A stretch of 64,000 nucleotides of DNA, from contig NZ_JAIUCZ020000002.1 of assembly GCF_020176955.2 (NCBI RefSeq), forward strand, positions 62,001 through 126,000, read 5' to 3'. The notes under the pieces are model-generated. The model did no database searches, was not told where the DNA came from, and was given only the letters and a program-made list of their open reading frames with translations. This document shows positions 9,253-20,208 of the stretch, piece after piece; positions within the stretch are counted from its first letter, which is position 1; every line of letters begins with the position of its first letter. The position numbers were made by a program, and so were the translations under genes. This stretch comes from Nocardia sp. alder85J. GTDB lineage: Bacteria > Actinomycetota > Actinomycetes > Mycobacteriales > Mycobacteriaceae.

Positions 9253-9999
9253 ATGGCGCGGCGTGCGGTGGTCAGCGGCGGTGGTACCGGTATCGGTAAG
9301 GCGGTGGCCCGCCGGCTGGCTTCCGACGGCGACGAGGTCGTCATCGTCGGCCGCCGTATTGCGGTACTGGAAGCCGCTGCGGCGCGGATCAATACCGAGA
9401 TCGGGGCCGATCGTGTCGACATTGCGGTCGCGGATCTGACCGTACCCGAGGAGGTTCGGGCGGTAGTCGAGCGAATCACCGCGTCCGGCCACGGTATCGA
9501 CGTGGTGATCAACAATGCTGGGGGCAATCCGGCGGCCGGGCAGGGTGATCTCGGCGCGATCGCCGAGGCATATCTCGAGTCCTACCGGTTGAATGTCGTG
9601 ACCGCTGTGCTGCTCACCGAGGCCTTGCTGCCGCATGTCACCCGGTCCGGGGGCCGGATCGTCTCGATCAGTTCGATTGCCGCGCTGCGGGGTGCGGGCG
9701 CCTACGGCGCGGCGAAGGCCGCGCTGCACGGTTGGGCGCTGGGGCTGGCGCAGCGGCTCGCGCCGGAGGGCATCACGGTCAATGTGGTCGCTCCCGGCTT
9801 CGTGCCCGACACCGAATTCTGGTCCGAGCGGCTCACTCCGGAGCTGGCGGCCGATCGGATCGCGCAGATCCCGCTCGGCCGGGCCGGTACGCCGGAGGAA
9901 ATCGCCGCGGGCGTCGCGCATCTCGCCTCGGCCGAGGCGGCCTGGACCACCGGTCAGATCCTCCAGATCAACGGCGGCACCCTGCTCGGCCGGGGCTGA
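9253..9999 (+). CDS. SDR-family NAD(P)-dependent oxidoreductase
   Basis: 248 aa. The nucleotide-binding glycine motif GGGTGIG is at 9-15, NNAG at 87-90, the catalytic Ser at about 138-141, and YxxxK as Y151/K155. The C-terminus ends in the usual 'GQILQINGGT'. All residues for a classical SDR are present; the substrate is unknown. I start at the ATG at 9253, which has GGAGAG about 8 bases upstream, and not at the GTG at 9241. The gene converges on ctaD with only 16 bp between stops. Confidence 0.88.
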   Translation: MARRAVVSGGGTGIGKAVARRLASDGDEVVIVGRRIAVLEAAAARINTEIGADRVDIAVADLTVPEEVRAVVERITASGHGIDVVINNAGGNPAAGQGDLGAIAEAYLESYRLNVVTAVLLTEALLPHVTRSGGRIVSISSIAALRGAGAYGAAKAALHGWALGLAQRLAPEGITVNVVAPGFVPDTEFWSERLTPELAADRIAQIPLGRAGTPEEIAAGVAHLASAEAAWTTGQILQINGGTLLGRG

Positions 10000-10015
10000 G
10001 TGGCGCTGATTCCTG

Positions 10016-11779
10016 TCACACCGTGGGTTCCGCACCCTCCGCTGCGACTTCCGCGACGGCGGTGGACCCGGCGGGGCTCGGGTGCGGCGTACCCCAGCCC
10101 GCATGCGCCTCGGATCGCATCCGCGCCACCATGTGCGGGTAATGCAGCTCGAATGCCGGTCGCTCGGAACGGATTCGGGGCAGTTCGTAGAAGTTGTGGC
10201 GGGGTGGTGGGCAGGTGGTGGCCCATTCCAGGGAGTTGCCGTAGCCCCAGGGGTCGTCGGCGGTGGCGAGTTCGCCGTAGCGGTAGCTCTTGAAGACGTT
10301 CCAGACGAAAGTGATCATCGACAGGCCCAGGATGAAGGAGCCGATGGTGGAAATCGTGTTGAGCGTGGTGAATCCGTCCGAGGGCAGGTAGTCCGCGTAG
10401 CGGCGGGGCATGCCCTCGGCCCCGAGCCAGTGCTGCACCAGGAAGGTGGTGTGGAAGCCGAGGAAGGTGGTCCAGAAGTGGACCCGGCCCAGACGTTCGT
10501 CGAGGTAGCGGCCGGTCATCTTCGGGAACCAGAAGTAGATGCCGCCGAAGGTGGCGAACACGATGGTGCCGAACAGCACGTAGTGGAAGTGGGCGACCAC
10601 GAAATACGTGTCGGAGACGTGGAAATCGATCGGCGGGCTGGCCAGGATCACCCCGGACAGGCCGCCGAACAGGAAGGTCACGATGAAGCCCAGGGCCCAC
10701 AGCATCGGCGTCTCGAAGGTGAGCGTGCCGCGCCACATGGTGCCGATCCAGTTGAAGAACTTCACGCCGGTGGGCACCGCGATCAGGAACGTCATGAACG
10801 AGAAGTACGGCAGCAGAACGGCTCCCGTCGCATACATGTGGTGGGCCCAGACCGCGATCGACAGCGCCGCGATGGCCAGCGTCGCGTATACCAGTGTGGT
10901 GTAACCGAACAGCGGTTTGCGGCTGAACACCGGCAGGATCTCGGTGATGATCCCGAAGAACGGCAACGCGACGATGTACACCTCGGGATGCCCGAAATAC
11001 CAGAACAGATGCTGGAACAGCAATGTCCCGCCGGTGGCGGGATCGTAGATGTGCCCGCCCAGGTGCCGGTCGACGGCCAGCGCCATCAGCGCCGCGGTGA
11101 GGATTGGGAAGGCAAGCAGCACAAGCACACTGGTGACCGCGATATTCCAGGTGAAGATCGGCATCCGGAACAGCGTCATGCCGGGGCAGCGCAGGCAGAC
11201 CACGGTGGTGAGCATATTCACCCCGCCCAGGATGGTGCCGACGCCGGACACCGCGACGCCCATGATCCACAGATCCGCGCCGACCCCGGGGGAGTGTGCG
11301 GCCTCGCTGAGCGGCGTGTAGGCGGTCCAGCCGAAATCGGCGGCGCCGCCGGGGGAGACGAAGCCCGCCGTCGCGATCGCCGCGCCGAACAGGTACAGCC
11401 AGTAACTCAGCGCATTGAGCCGCGGGAAGGCCACATCGGGGGCGCCGATCTGCAACGGCAGCACACAATTGGCGAATCCGAACACGATCGGCGTCGCATA
11501 GAACAGCAGCATGATCGTGCCGTGCATGGTGAACAGCTGGTTGAACTGCTCCGGTGACAGGAACTGCAATCCGGGCCGGGCCAGCTCGGTGCGCATCAGC
11601 AGCGCCATCAGGCCGCCGATCAGGAAGAACGCGATCGAGGTGACGATGTACATCACGCCGAGCAGCTTGGGATCGGTGGTGGTGATCACGTCCCAGATGT
11701 AGGCGCCCTTCGGCCGGCGCCGGGCAGGATACGGCCGGGTGGATTCGGGCGCCGGTCCGGTCGGCGGTGCTGTGGTCAC
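10016..11779 (-). CDS. ctaD: Cytochrome c oxidase subunit I (aa3-type)
   Basis: 587 aa with twelve transmembrane helices. Heme and Cu ligands are present: H86 near the N-terminus, the 'GHPEVY' motif containing E266, and the H313-H314 pair in 'WAHHMYATG'. The K-pathway lysine is in '[10 protein letters not shown]'. It is the catalytic subunit reducing O2 in the cytochrome bcc-aa3 branch. I start at the GTG at 11779 because GGAGGAGG lies about 6 bases upstream. No other oxidase subunits or serB are adjacent, so it looks like an orphan, perhaps a second ctaD copy. Confidence 0.92.
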   Translation of the reverse strand: MTTAPPTGPAPESTRPYPARRRPKGAYIWDVITTTDPKLLGVMYIVTSIAFFLIGGLMALLMRTELARPGLQFLSPEQFNQLFTMHGTIMLLFYATPIVFGFANCVLPLQIGAPDVAFPRLNALSYWLYLFGAAIATAGFVSPGGAADFGWTAYTPLSEAAHSPGVGADLWIMGVAVSGVGTILGGVNMLTTVVCLRCPGMTLFRMPIFTWNIAVTSVLVLLAFPILTAALMALAVDRHLGGHIYDPATGGTLLFQHLFWYFGHPEVYIVALPFFGIITEILPVFSRKPLFGYTTLVYATLAIAALSIAVWAHHMYATGAVLLPYFSFMTFLIAVPTGVKFFNWIGTMWRGTLTFETPMLWALGFIVTFLFGGLSGVILASPPIDFHVSDTYFVVAHFHYVLFGTIVFATFGGIYFWFPKMTGRYLDERLGRVHFWTTFLGFHTTFLVQHWLGAEGMPRRYADYLPSDGFTTLNTISTIGSFILGLSMITFVWNVFKSYRYGELATADDPWGYGNSLEWATTCPPPRHNFYELPRIRSERPAFELHYPHMVARMRSEAHAGWGTPHPSPAGSTAVAEVAAEGAEPTV

Positions 11780-12060
11780 GGATCCTCCTCCACTCGGATC
11801 CCCGCTTTCCGGGCACCGCACTGTGGTTCGTGTCCAACGACTTTCGAGTGTGGCACCGGAGAAAGATCAAGTGGTGGGAATGACGCGCGCCGCCGTCGCC
11901 GCCGGCCGTCGGCCGAGGTCGCGGTTGGATCACGATCGCAGGCGCGGCAGGTGGGGGCGAGAGTACGGTGTCAGAGATAGCTGGAGATTCGCCACTTTCC
12001 GTGGTTCCGGCATTTCCGCGTGTGTGCCGGATCAGCCGCCGACGACCTGACGAGGTGGAC

Positions 12061-14676
12061 ATGACCGCAGCATGGCCGGGATCCTTCGGATCGTTCGACG
12101 ACATCTTCAGCCGGTTCTTCGGACCGGGGATGTCCGCGCAGCCCCCGGTGCAGCGCATCGACGTCGGCCGCCTGCTCAGCGACAACGCGAAGGCGGTCGT
12201 CGCCAAGGCCCGCGACGCGGCCACGGAATGGGGTAACGCGGAGATCACTCCCGAGCATCTGCTGTACGCGGCCACCCAGATCCAGCCGTCGCGCAGCGTC
12301 ATCTCCCGGCTCGATCTGGATCCGGACAAGGTGGGTGCGCAGATGCGCAGCGCCGCCGGCAGCGGTCAGGCCACGGCGACCACCGCCGAGGGCGGGGTGG
12401 TGCTCAGCCCCGCCGCGAAACTCGCCCTGCGCAACGCGCAGCGCAGCGCCGCCGAGGCGGGCAGCAGCTATATCGGGCCGGAACATCTGCTGGTCGGATT
12501 CGCCGAGAATCCGGAGACGCCCGCCGCGCAGGCGCTGGCCGGGGCCAAACTGCCGGTCACGGAGGGGCAGCGCAAACCCAGCGACACCCCGACCCTGGAC
12601 GAATACGGCCGCGACCTCACCGCCGAAGCCCGCGCCGGCAAGGTCGACCCGGTGGTCGGCCGGGCTCAGGAGATCGAGCAGACCGTGGAGATCCTGTCCC
12701 GGCGCCGCAAGAACAACCCGGTGCTGATCGGTGACCCGGGCGTCGGCAAGACCGCGATCGTGGAGGGCCTGGCGCAGCGCATCGTCAACGGCGACGTCCC
12801 CAGCACCCTCGCCGACCGGCGCGTGGTCGCCCTCGATGTCGGCTCGCTGGTGGCGGGCAGCAAATATCGCGGCGAATTCGAGGAGCGGCTCACCAAGGTG
12901 CTGGACGAGGTGCGCGAGCACTCGGACGAACTGGTGATCTTCATCGACGAGTTGCACACCATCGTCGGCGCCGGATCCGGCGGTGAGGGCTCGATGGACG
13001 CCGGAAATCTGCTGAAGCCCGCGCTGGCCCGCGGTGAACTGCACGCGATCGGCGCCACCACCATCGACGAATACCGCAAGTACATCGAGAAGGACGCCGC
13101 GCTGGAACGCCGGTTCCAACCGGTGATGGTGTCCGAGCCGTCGGTGGGCGACACCATCGAGATCCTGCGCGGCCTGGTCGACGTGTACGAGGAGCATCAC
13201 CAGGTTCGCTACGAGGACGAGGCGCTGATCGCCGCCGCCGAACTGTCCGACCGCTACATCACCGACCGGTTCATGCCCGACAAGGCGATCGACCTGGTCG
13301 ACCAGGCCGGGGCCCGGGTGCGGCTGCGCACCCGCATGCCCGAACCGGATCTGCGCGAGGCCGAGGAGGAACTGGCCCGGCTGCGGCGCGAGAAGGACGC
13401 CGCGGTCGCAGGCGAGGACTACACCCGCGCCGACGAACTGAAGGCCGAGATCACCACGGCGGAGGACCGCGTCGACCACCTCGAGAACGCGGAATCGCCG
13501 ACGGTGACGGTCGAGGATGTGGCCGAGGTGATCTCCCGGCAGACCGGCATCCCGGTCGCCGAACTCACCGTGGAGGAACGGGAACGACTACTGCGCCTGG
13601 AGGAAGTGTTGCACCGCCGGGTGATCGGCCAGGACGAGGCGATCGTGGCCGTCGCCGAGGCGGTCCGGCGCGCCCGTTCCGGGATGAAGGACCCGAACCG
13701 GCCGATCGGCTCGTTCCTGTTCCTCGGGCCCACCGGCGTCGGCAAGACCGAACTCGCGAAAGCGCTGGCGGAGGCGGTGTTCGGCGACGAGGACCGGATG
13801 ATCCGCTTCGACATGAGCGAATTCCAGGAGAAGCACACGGTATCCCGGCTGGTCGGCGCCCCGCCCGGATACATCGGTTACGACGACGCCGCCCAGCTCA
13901 CCGATCGCGTTCGCCGCCAGCCGTATTCGGTGATCCTGTTCGACGAGGTGGAGAAGGCGCACCCGGACGTGTTCAACGTGCTGCTGCAACTGCTCGACGA
14001 CGGCCGGGTCACCGACGCCAAGGGCCGCACCGTCGACTTCAAGAACACCATCGTCATCATGACCAGCAACATCGGCTCCGACATGATCCTGAAAGCACCT
14101 GCGGGAGACCTTGATTCGCTGCTGCCGAAGCTGATGGAGCGGCTGCGCGGGCACTTCCGCCCGGAATTCCTCAACCGCATCGACGAGACCATCGTCTTCC
14201 ACCGGCTGGACCGGGACGAACTGCGGCACATCGTGGATCTGGTGCTGGACGGCCCGCGGCGCCGGCTGCACGCCCAGGACATCGGGATGGATGTCACCGA
14301 TCGGGCCCGGGACTGGCTGGCGGACAACGGCTATCAGCCCGAATTCGGCGCCCGCCCGCTGAAGCGCACGGTGCAGAAGGAACTGGAGAACCGGGTGTCG
14401 AGGCTGGTGCTCGGCGGCGAGATCGGCGACGGCGACACCCTGCGGGTGGACGCCGACGACGACGGGCTGCTGGTCGCCGCGGTATCGCCGAAGACGGGCA
14501 AACAGCAATCGGTGGCCGCGGTGCCGGGCCGGGGCGGCCAGCGGCGCGGCGGTGACTCCCGCCGCGGCGGTGGGGACGAGCCGCGCCGCAGCGACCTCGG
14601 TGCGCGTGGCAAGAAGGACTCCGCCGCAAAGGATTCCGCCGAAGCCCGCGCGGGTACTCCCGCCGCGGAACGCTGA
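12061..14676 (+). CDS. ClpC/ClpB-like AAA+ unfoldase
   Basis: 871 aa. Two N-terminal Clp repeats (about 35-180) are followed by AAA+ domain 1 with Walker A GDPGVGKT (about 224-231), a short UVR-like middle segment (about 445-470) and AAA+ domain 2 with GPTGVGKT (about 557-564). A basic/acidic low-complexity tail spans about 820-871. The short middle domain is ClpC/ClpE-like. The LGF/IGF-type ClpP-docking loop expected after 'MTSNIGS' is not visible, so it may act without ClpP as a disaggregase. The start is the ATG at 12061 with GAGGTGG before it. The divergent 281-bp gap to ctaD shows no clear HAIR or CIRCE element. Confidence 0.85.
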   Translation: MTAAWPGSFGSFDDIFSRFFGPGMSAQPPVQRIDVGRLLSDNAKAVVAKARDAATEWGNAEITPEHLLYAATQIQPSRSVISRLDLDPDKVGAQMRSAAGSGQATATTAEGGVVLSPAAKLALRNAQRSAAEAGSSYIGPEHLLVGFAENPETPAAQALAGAKLPVTEGQRKPSDTPTLDEYGRDLTAEARAGKVDPVVGRAQEIEQTVEILSRRRKNNPVLIGDPGVGKTAIVEGLAQRIVNGDVPSTLADRRVVALDVGSLVAGSKYRGEFEERLTKVLDEVREHSDELVIFIDELHTIVGAGSGGEGSMDAGNLLKPALARGELHAIGATTIDEYRKYIEKDAALERRFQPVMVSEPSVGDTIEILRGLVDVYEEHHQVRYEDEALIAAAELSDRYITDRFMPDKAIDLVDQAGARVRLRTRMPEPDLREAEEELARLRREKDAAVAGEDYTRADELKAEITTAEDRVDHLENAESPTVTVEDVAEVISRQTGIPVAELTVEERERLLRLEEVLHRRVIGQDEAIVAVAEAVRRARSGMKDPNRPIGSFLFLGPTGVGKTELAKALAEAVFGDEDRMIRFDMSEFQEKHTVSRLVGAPPGYIGYDDAAQLTDRVRRQPYSVILFDEVEKAHPDVFNVLLQLLDDGRVTDAKGRTVDFKNTIVIMTSNIGSDMILKAPAGDLDSLLPKLMERLRGHFRPEFLNRIDETIVFHRLDRDELRHIVDLVLDGPRRRLHAQDIGMDVTDRARDWLADNGYQPEFGARPLKRTVQKELENRVSRLVLGGEIGDGDTLRVDADDDGLLVAAVSPKTGKQQSVAAVPGRGGQRRGGDSRRGGGDEPRRSDLGARGKKDSAAKDSAEARAGTPAAER

Positions 14677-14694
14677 CCCGGCGCGGCCGGCGCC

Positions 14695-14729
14695 GGGATC
14701 GGCGGGCTCGTCGGGGGCCCGCCGATCCC
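14695..14729. terminator. Bidirectional hairpin terminator
   Basis: A perfect 13-bp stem (14695-14707 with 14717-14729) encloses a 9-base loop. It lies between the convergent clp and CoA-transferase genes, 18 bp after each stop, which is the ideal place to end both transcripts. Confidence 0.8.
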
Positions 14730-14747
14730 CGGGCCGGCCTCGCCGGG

Positions 14748-16010
14748 TCAGTTCGGCCCGGTCAGCGTGTCGATCTCGGCCTCGGACATACCCAGCAGCC
14801 GTGCCAGTACCTCCCGGGTGTGTTCACCCAGATCGGGTCCGACATTGCGGATCGGCAGCGACCGCTCGCCGATCACCGGGACGATGCCCGGAAATCCGAC
14901 CGACTTCGGTTCCGGCGCACCCACATCCACCGTGAAATCCTGAATCATGTTGCGCGCCTTGTACTGTTCGTCTTCGACGATATCGGCGGCGGTGTAGATC
15001 GGCCCGCACGGGATGCTCGCGGCCTCCAGGACCCGCAGCGCCTCGTCGCGGGTGCGCTCGCGCGTCCACTCCGCGATGCTCGCGTCCAGCCGTTCCCGAT
15101 TGCGCCAGCGCCCGGCATTGTCGGCCAGCTCCGGATCCGCGGCCAGATCCGGCCGCTCGATCACCTGCATGTAGCGCTGGAAGATCGCATCCCCGTTGCC
15201 GCCGATGATGACACTGAGCCCGTCGGAGCACGGATAGGCGTTGCTCGGCGCGATGCCCTCCATCCGCCCGCCGACCCGTTCGCGCCGGATCCCGTACGCG
15301 AGATAGTCCGGCACCAGCGATTCCATCACCGACAGAATGGATTCGTTGAGCGCCACGTCGATGATCCGCTGCGGCAACGGGATCGGCGCGGCGGTCCGGC
15401 CACGCTGGAACAACGCCATCACGGTCCCGAACGCCGCGTAGATCCCCGCGATCGAATCGCCGATCGACACCCCCACCCGCACCGGTGGCCGATCCGGATC
15501 CCCCACCAGCTCCCGCAGCCCGCCGACCGCCTCCGCCACCGCCGCGAACCCGGCCCGCTGCGCCATCGGCCCGGTCTGCCCGTAGGCGGAGATCCGGGTG
15601 ATCACCAGCTCCGGATTGGCCGCGCTGAGCGCCTCCGGCCCCAGCCCCCACTTCTCCAGCATGCCCGGCCGGAAATTCTCCAGCAGCACATCGCACTGCC
15701 GTACCAGCTCCAGCACCACCGCCCGCCCCGCCTCGGTGCGCAGATCCAGCACGATCGACTTCTTGTTCCGGTTGACCGTCCGGTACAGCATCGAGGTGTC
15801 GCCACCGTAGAGCCGCCAATTACGCAGTTCGTCGCCGGTTTTCGGCCGCTCAACCTTGATCACCTCGGCGCCGAAGTCGCCGAGGATGCGGCCGGCGGTG
15901 GGGGCCGCGATGTAGTTGCCCAACTCCAGCACCCGCACGCCTGCCAGCGGTAACGCACTGGAATCGGGCTGGGGTGCGGTGGCGTTCTGGCTGTCGGTCA
16001 CGGGTGACAC
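14748..16010 (-). CDS. CaiB/BaiF (class III) CoA-transferase
   Basis: 420 aa, the family's normal length. It opens with the typical 'GVRVLELGNYIAAP' and 'LGDFGAEVIKVE' strands. The catalytic Asp is D185 in 'VGVSIGDSIAG'. It moves CoA between carboxylic acids via aspartyl anhydride intermediates. The substrate is not predictable; fatty acid, steroid or racemase-type roles are all possible. It is a single gene with no neighbour on the same strand. Confidence 0.88.
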   Translation of the reverse strand: MSPVTDSQNATAPQPDSSALPLAGVRVLELGNYIAAPTAGRILGDFGAEVIKVERPKTGDELRNWRLYGGDTSMLYRTVNRNKKSIVLDLRTEAGRAVVLELVRQCDVLLENFRPGMLEKWGLGPEALSAANPELVITRISAYGQTGPMAQRAGFAAVAEAVGGLRELVGDPDRPPVRVGVSIGDSIAGIYAAFGTVMALFQRGRTAAPIPLPQRIIDVALNESILSVMESLVPDYLAYGIRRERVGGRMEGIAPSNAYPCSDGLSVIIGGNGDAIFQRYMQVIERPDLAADPELADNAGRWRNRERLDASIAEWTRERTRDEALRVLEAASIPCGPIYTAADIVEDEQYKARNMIQDFTVDVGAPEPKSVGFPGIVPVIGERSLPIRNVGPDLGEHTREVLARLLGMSEAEIDTLTGPN

Positions 16011-16198
16011 CCTAGTACGCTGGCCGGACCTCGGGATCGGGTGAGCCGACGGGTTCTTCGCTGGTAGTGGTCGGCTACCGCGTCACCGCCGTCTGCGACA
16101 TCCCCGTCGGGCGGGGTGGGTGTGCAAGCTGCGCACAGACTGTGATATCGACATGAGTGGCGTCCGGCAGGACGAGTTCGAAACATGAAGGGGGAAGG

Positions 16199-16666
16199 GT
16201 GCGGACACGTATTCTCGGCACCGGCTTGACCACCGTCGCAGCGACAGCTGTCACCATGCTCGGGGCTGCGCCGGCACATGCCGACACGCTGTGGTCGGCG
16301 ATCGCTCTCACTCAGACGGATGTCTACAGCTGGGGAACGGCGGCGAACGCGGGGAGTCGGCAGGAAGCGATAGACCAGGCGGAAGCCAACTGCAACAACA
16401 CTATTGGGACGACGTGGATCGATACCGGCTCGGGTGGTGGCCATGCGGCCGCACATGACTGTTCGTGGGTGGTCGTGTTCCACAGCGGTGACTGCGGTGC
16501 GCTGGCAGTAGGTTACGACCTCGACTCGGATGGGCGCGCCGATACGTCCGGCAGCCGGTACTACTCGCCGGGGGTCGGCAAGTCCATCTCGGAGGCCGAC
16601 TACGACGCCCTGGTGAGCAACAATGGTAACGGTGCCCGCATCGTGACATCGTTCTGTCAGGACTGA
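16199..16666 (+). CDS. Secreted DUF4189-type protein
   Basis: 155 aa. A Sec signal peptide ends with 'APAHA' at about residue 27. The mature part shows the DUF4189 pattern: 'WSAIALT', an Asn/Ala-rich helix and conserved Cys residues ('EANCNN', 'AAHDCSW'). The function is unknown; it is an extracytoplasmic protein. I start at the GTG at 16199 because AAGGGGGAAGG lies directly upstream and the signal peptide then begins at once. Confidence 0.75.
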   Translation: MRTRILGTGLTTVAATAVTMLGAAPAHADTLWSAIALTQTDVYSWGTAANAGSRQEAIDQAEANCNNTIGTTWIDTGSGGGHAAAHDCSWVVVFHSGDCGALAVGYDLDSDGRADTSGSRYYSPGVGKSISEADYDALVSNNGNGARIVTSFCQD

Positions 16667-16672
16667 TCAACG

Positions 16673-18724
16673 CTACGAAGGTGGCGTCAGCGCGAGGTAG
16701 GCGGTGCTCCACAGTTGTGCCGCATCGGATTCCGTGACATCGCCCGCCTGGGCGCCGAACGGAACGGGCCGGTAACGGTTTTCGTCGAAGCGCCAGCTCC
16801 ACAACTCCGAATTCTGCATGTCGGGGACCGCATCGATCGATCGCCACAGGGTGCGGCGCGCGGTCTCGAGGTGCTCGCGCACCGGAGCGGGCAGATCCGC
16901 ACGGTGCAACTGCCGATCCAGCCCGGCCGCGAATGCCGCCTGCACCCAGGACCATATGACCGTGCCGTGATAGTGGTGGGTCGTGAACTGTGCCTGGAGA
17001 GCGGAATCGGCGAACACGGGGTCGGCCACGACCGGACCGGCCCCGGTCATCAAGCCCAGCGGGAAGGGCCGGATCATCGCGGTGACCTCGGTATCCAGGT
17101 CCGCCGGCGCAGGTGTGCCGTAGAGCAGATCGAGCACCTCGTCGGAATGCAGCACGGGCAACGGTGTTCCGTCCGCGGTGAGCGCGAGGGCCGGGAACGA
17201 GACCGGGTCCGGGCCGAGCGCCGCCATCGCGTCCGCCACGGGGACCCCGAGGGTCTCGGCGTATGCCGCGAGGGCGGCCCGCGCCTGCTCCGGATCGATC
17301 GTGACCGTGAACAGTTTCGGCGCCTCGGCCCGCCACACCGTCGCGTGACGGGCGGCACGGGACAGCCGTGCGCGGTCGTCCGGGGTCAGATAGGGATCGA
17401 GCAGTCCGTGGTCGAGCAGCCGAGCGGTTGCCTCCAGCGCCGCCGGGACCAGCACGGCGTCGACATCGTACGGGTACCGGCCGCCGCCCAGACCGCTTGT
17501 GCTGTCCCGCCATTCACCGGCGTCACGGCCCGGTTGCAGGGCGATCAGGGTATCCGTCCCGGGCCGGTCGGCGAACGGCTCGGCGCTCGCGACGACCAGC
17601 CGGAGGTTGCGCACCAGCGCTGCCCCGATCGGCGTTCCCGGACCACTGGGCATCTCGGCATCGGAGCGCAGGAATGCCGCGGCCCTTGCCCGTGCCGTCG
17701 GCTCGTCGAGCAGATACGCGGCCGCAGTCGGCGCCAGCAGATAACTCTCGTCCACCATGCTGTAGTCGAAAATCGGTGCATCCGTGGCTTTTCCAGTCTT
17801 GTCGCGATTGGCCAGCACGGCGTACTCACCGATGCTCTCCTCGTGCGCGACCGCGCCGTCCGGAGCCAGCCGCGCGAGCACCGACCGCAACCCGGCCTCG
17901 ATCGCGTCCCCGGTCAGCACCGGCGACAACAGCATCAGCGAGATCAGGGTGTCCCGCCCGAAATATGTGTCGAACCGCCACGAACCGGCCAGGAACTTCT
18001 CTCGGTAACCGAGGAATCCGAGCGTATCGATCGCACCACCGAGCTCGTGCTGCCGCCCGTTCAGCAACTGCCCGCCCGCGAGCGGCGTCAGCGGTGGCTC
18101 CCCGCTGAACGCGTCGACCCGCAGCGTGATCCGCCCGTCCGCCCCGGCGGTGATCACTCCGGCCGGGCCGAGCCGCCCGTCCAGCACCCGCATGCGCAGC
18201 AGATAACCCGGCGCACCGTCCAGCCGATCGCGTGCCCAGGTGACCGTGTCGCCCGAAACCACAGGCGCCACAGTGACTTCGGCGGGCAGTGCCCCCTTCT
18301 CCTCGTAGTCGCGCAGGATCCGGACACTGGACAGGATCCCTTGTCGTGGCCGCAACTCCGGCGCCGCGATCGACGCGACGAATTCCATACCGTGCAGCGT
18401 CCGGCCACGAGAATCGTTGTCCCGCCGCGCCTTCGGCACCTCGTGGAGTACCCATTCGGCCGGTGCGGGCAGCCGGTCGAACCATACCCCGGTCCCGCTG
18501 TCACCGGCCGGGAACGCCACCAGCAGCCGCGGCTGCGGCCCGGACCGCAACACCAAATGCCCCGCCGTGTCGCCGTCGCGGAGGAAGTAGTTGAGATTCA
18601 GGCCCTCCCGCACCTCGAACCGCGACACCGAGTCGTGCGCCCGCACCCCACATCCCGCGGTCAGGACGAGCGCTCCCACGAGCCCCGCCACCGCGATCCG
18701 GCTGCCGAACCGACCCACCGACAC
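16673..18724 (-). CDS. Lipoprotein with six-hairpin glycosidase-like fold
   Basis: 683 aa from a GTG at 18724. A lipobox 'LTAGC' (Cys25) anchors it outside the membrane. The core contains 'FDTYFGRDTLISLMLL' and, near the C-terminus, 'HHYHGTVIWSW', patterns seen in (alpha/alpha)6 glycosidases and debranching-type enzymes. It may act on an envelope or extracellular glycan; the substrate is unknown. The start is uncertain, since the frame is open far upstream and the ribosome binding site is weak. It ends 6 bp from the DUF4189 gene, converging. Confidence 0.7.
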   Translation of the reverse strand: MSVGRFGSRIAVAGLVGALVLTAGCGVRAHDSVSRFEVREGLNLNYFLRDGDTAGHLVLRSGPQPRLLVAFPAGDSGTGVWFDRLPAPAEWVLHEVPKARRDNDSRGRTLHGMEFVASIAAPELRPRQGILSSVRILRDYEEKGALPAEVTVAPVVSGDTVTWARDRLDGAPGYLLRMRVLDGRLGPAGVITAGADGRITLRVDAFSGEPPLTPLAGGQLLNGRQHELGGAIDTLGFLGYREKFLAGSWRFDTYFGRDTLISLMLLSPVLTGDAIEAGLRSVLARLAPDGAVAHEESIGEYAVLANRDKTGKATDAPIFDYSMVDESYLLAPTAAAYLLDEPTARARAAAFLRSDAEMPSGPGTPIGAALVRNLRLVVASAEPFADRPGTDTLIALQPGRDAGEWRDSTSGLGGGRYPYDVDAVLVPAALEATARLLDHGLLDPYLTPDDRARLSRAARHATVWRAEAPKLFTVTIDPEQARAALAAYAETLGVPVADAMAALGPDPVSFPALALTADGTPLPVLHSDEVLDLLYGTPAPADLDTEVTAMIRPFPLGLMTGAGPVVADPVFADSALQAQFTTHHYHGTVIWSWVQAAFAAGLDRQLHRADLPAPVREHLETARRTLWRSIDAVPDMQNSELWSWRFDENRYRPVPFGAQAGDVTESDAAQLWSTAYLALTPPS

Positions 18725-18903
18725 GAGGGCAGAGCGTAGACCTGCGATCCGGTCGCTCGGGGCAGCGTCGGTCGGCCGGGCGAGCCGTATGGTCGGGCCC
18801 GATCTCCCGGCCGTGCACCGCGATCGCGGCGGCAACGGCCGCCATTTCGGTCGGGCGTGGGTGGGCCGTCCGCTCGGTGTCGTGACGGATGCCCGTCGAG
18901 ACG

Positions 18904-20196
18904 CTAAGCGGCGGTGCGCGCCTGCGCCGGACCGACTCCGTAGCGCTCGCGCAGGGTGGTCTCGGCGTATTCGTGCCGGAACAGCCCGCGCCGACGCAGG
19001 ATCGGCACCACCTCGTCGACGAAGATCTCCAGACCCGACGGGAACGCGTCCGGCATGAGATTGAATCCGTCCGCGGCCCCCGCCCGGAACCATTCCTCGA
19101 TCGTGTCCGCCACCTGTTCCGGGGTGCCGATGATCCGGCGATGCCCGCCCGCACCGAATTCGAGCACGGTATCGCGCAGCGTGTAGCCGGGGCGGTCGGC
19201 GAGCCGATCCCGGATCGCCCGCACCAGCGATTCCCGGAACCCGAGCGAGGCGGTGAAGGCATTCGGATCATCGAGGTCCGCCAGCACCTCCTGCGGAAAA
19301 GGCTCATCGACCGGGTAGCCGCGCAGATCGCGCGCCAGCTGGGTACCGAGAATCCCCAATTCCTGCTCGATGCCCTGGAGTTCCCGTGCGGTGCGGTACC
19401 TTTCGGCCGCCTCCGCCTCGGTGCTGCCGATGACGGTGATCAACCCCGGCAGGATCGCCACATCGCCACGTGGCCGCCCGTGTCGCACGGCAACCTGCTT
19501 CACCTGCTCGTAGTGCTCCAGGCCCGCCGGCAACGTCCACTCCGCGGTGAAAACCGCATTGGCGGTGCGCCCGGCCAGATCCCGCCCCTGCGGCGAGCCG
19601 CCCGCCTGCACGATCAACGGATGCCCCTGCGTCGACCCGTCCAACGGCAAACGACCACGGACATCGAAGAATTCGCCATGATGGCCGATCTCGCGCCCGT
19701 CGATCGCCGCCCGCCACAGCGCCAGCACCACATCGACGAACTCGTCGGCGCGGCGATACCGGGAAGCCCGATCCGGATTCGCGGCGAGCCCGAAATTGCC
19801 CCCGGCCGCCGGGTTGTAGGTGGTCACCGCATTCCAGGCGGCCCGTCCGCCACTGAGCTGGTCCAGCGACAGAAACCGTGCGGCCAACTCGACAGGATCG
19901 TTGAATGTCGTGGACAGCGTTCCGATGAGCCCGATCCGGCTGGTGGCGGCGGCCACCGTCGCCAGGATCGCGGTGGGTTCCAAAGCCCGCCCACCCGGCC
20001 GCACCAGCGGATCCTCCCGGATCGCCGGATTGTCGGCCAGAAAGAACGCGTCGAGGGTGCCGCGCTCGGCGATGCGCCCGATCTCGGCGAAATAGTCACC
20101 CGTGGTCACCGCCGTCTTCGGCAGCCCGGACAACTGCCAGGCGACCGGACTGATACCCAGGTCCAGGACATTGATGTTGAGGATCACATGGTTCAC
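18904..20196 (-). CDS. NtaA/SnaA/DszA-family FMN-dependent monooxygenase
   Basis: 430 aa. The luciferase-like TIM barrel is evident from 'LDAFFLADNPAIRE', 'LSLDQLSGGRAAWNAVTTYN' and 'GSPQGRDLAGRTANAVF', the family signatures of the NtaA/DszA group. It needs reduced FMN from a partner reductase, which is not encoded here. Typical substrates are sulfonates, chelators and sulfones. It lies 12 bp after the second monooxygenase gene on the same strand, so they form an operon. Confidence 0.87.
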   Translation of the reverse strand: MNHVILNINVLDLGISPVAWQLSGLPKTAVTTGDYFAEIGRIAERGTLDAFFLADNPAIREDPLVRPGGRALEPTAILATVAAATSRIGLIGTLSTTFNDPVELAARFLSLDQLSGGRAAWNAVTTYNPAAGGNFGLAANPDRASRYRRADEFVDVVLALWRAAIDGREIGHHGEFFDVRGRLPLDGSTQGHPLIVQAGGSPQGRDLAGRTANAVFTAEWTLPAGLEHYEQVKQVAVRHGRPRGDVAILPGLITVIGSTEAEAAERYRTARELQGIEQELGILGTQLARDLRGYPVDEPFPQEVLADLDDPNAFTASLGFRESLVRAIRDRLADRPGYTLRDTVLEFGAGGHRRIIGTPEQVADTIEEWFRAGAADGFNLMPDAFPSGLEIFVDEVVPILRRRGLFRHEYAETTLRERYGVGPAQARTAA

Positions 20197-20208
20197 GCCG
20201 GAACTCCT

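Noticed and set aside
10082..11557. 491-codon plus-strand frame opposite ctaD
   Set aside because: Shadow of a highly conserved membrane protein; composition is Gly/Arg/Glu-rich with no hydrophobic segments or start signal.
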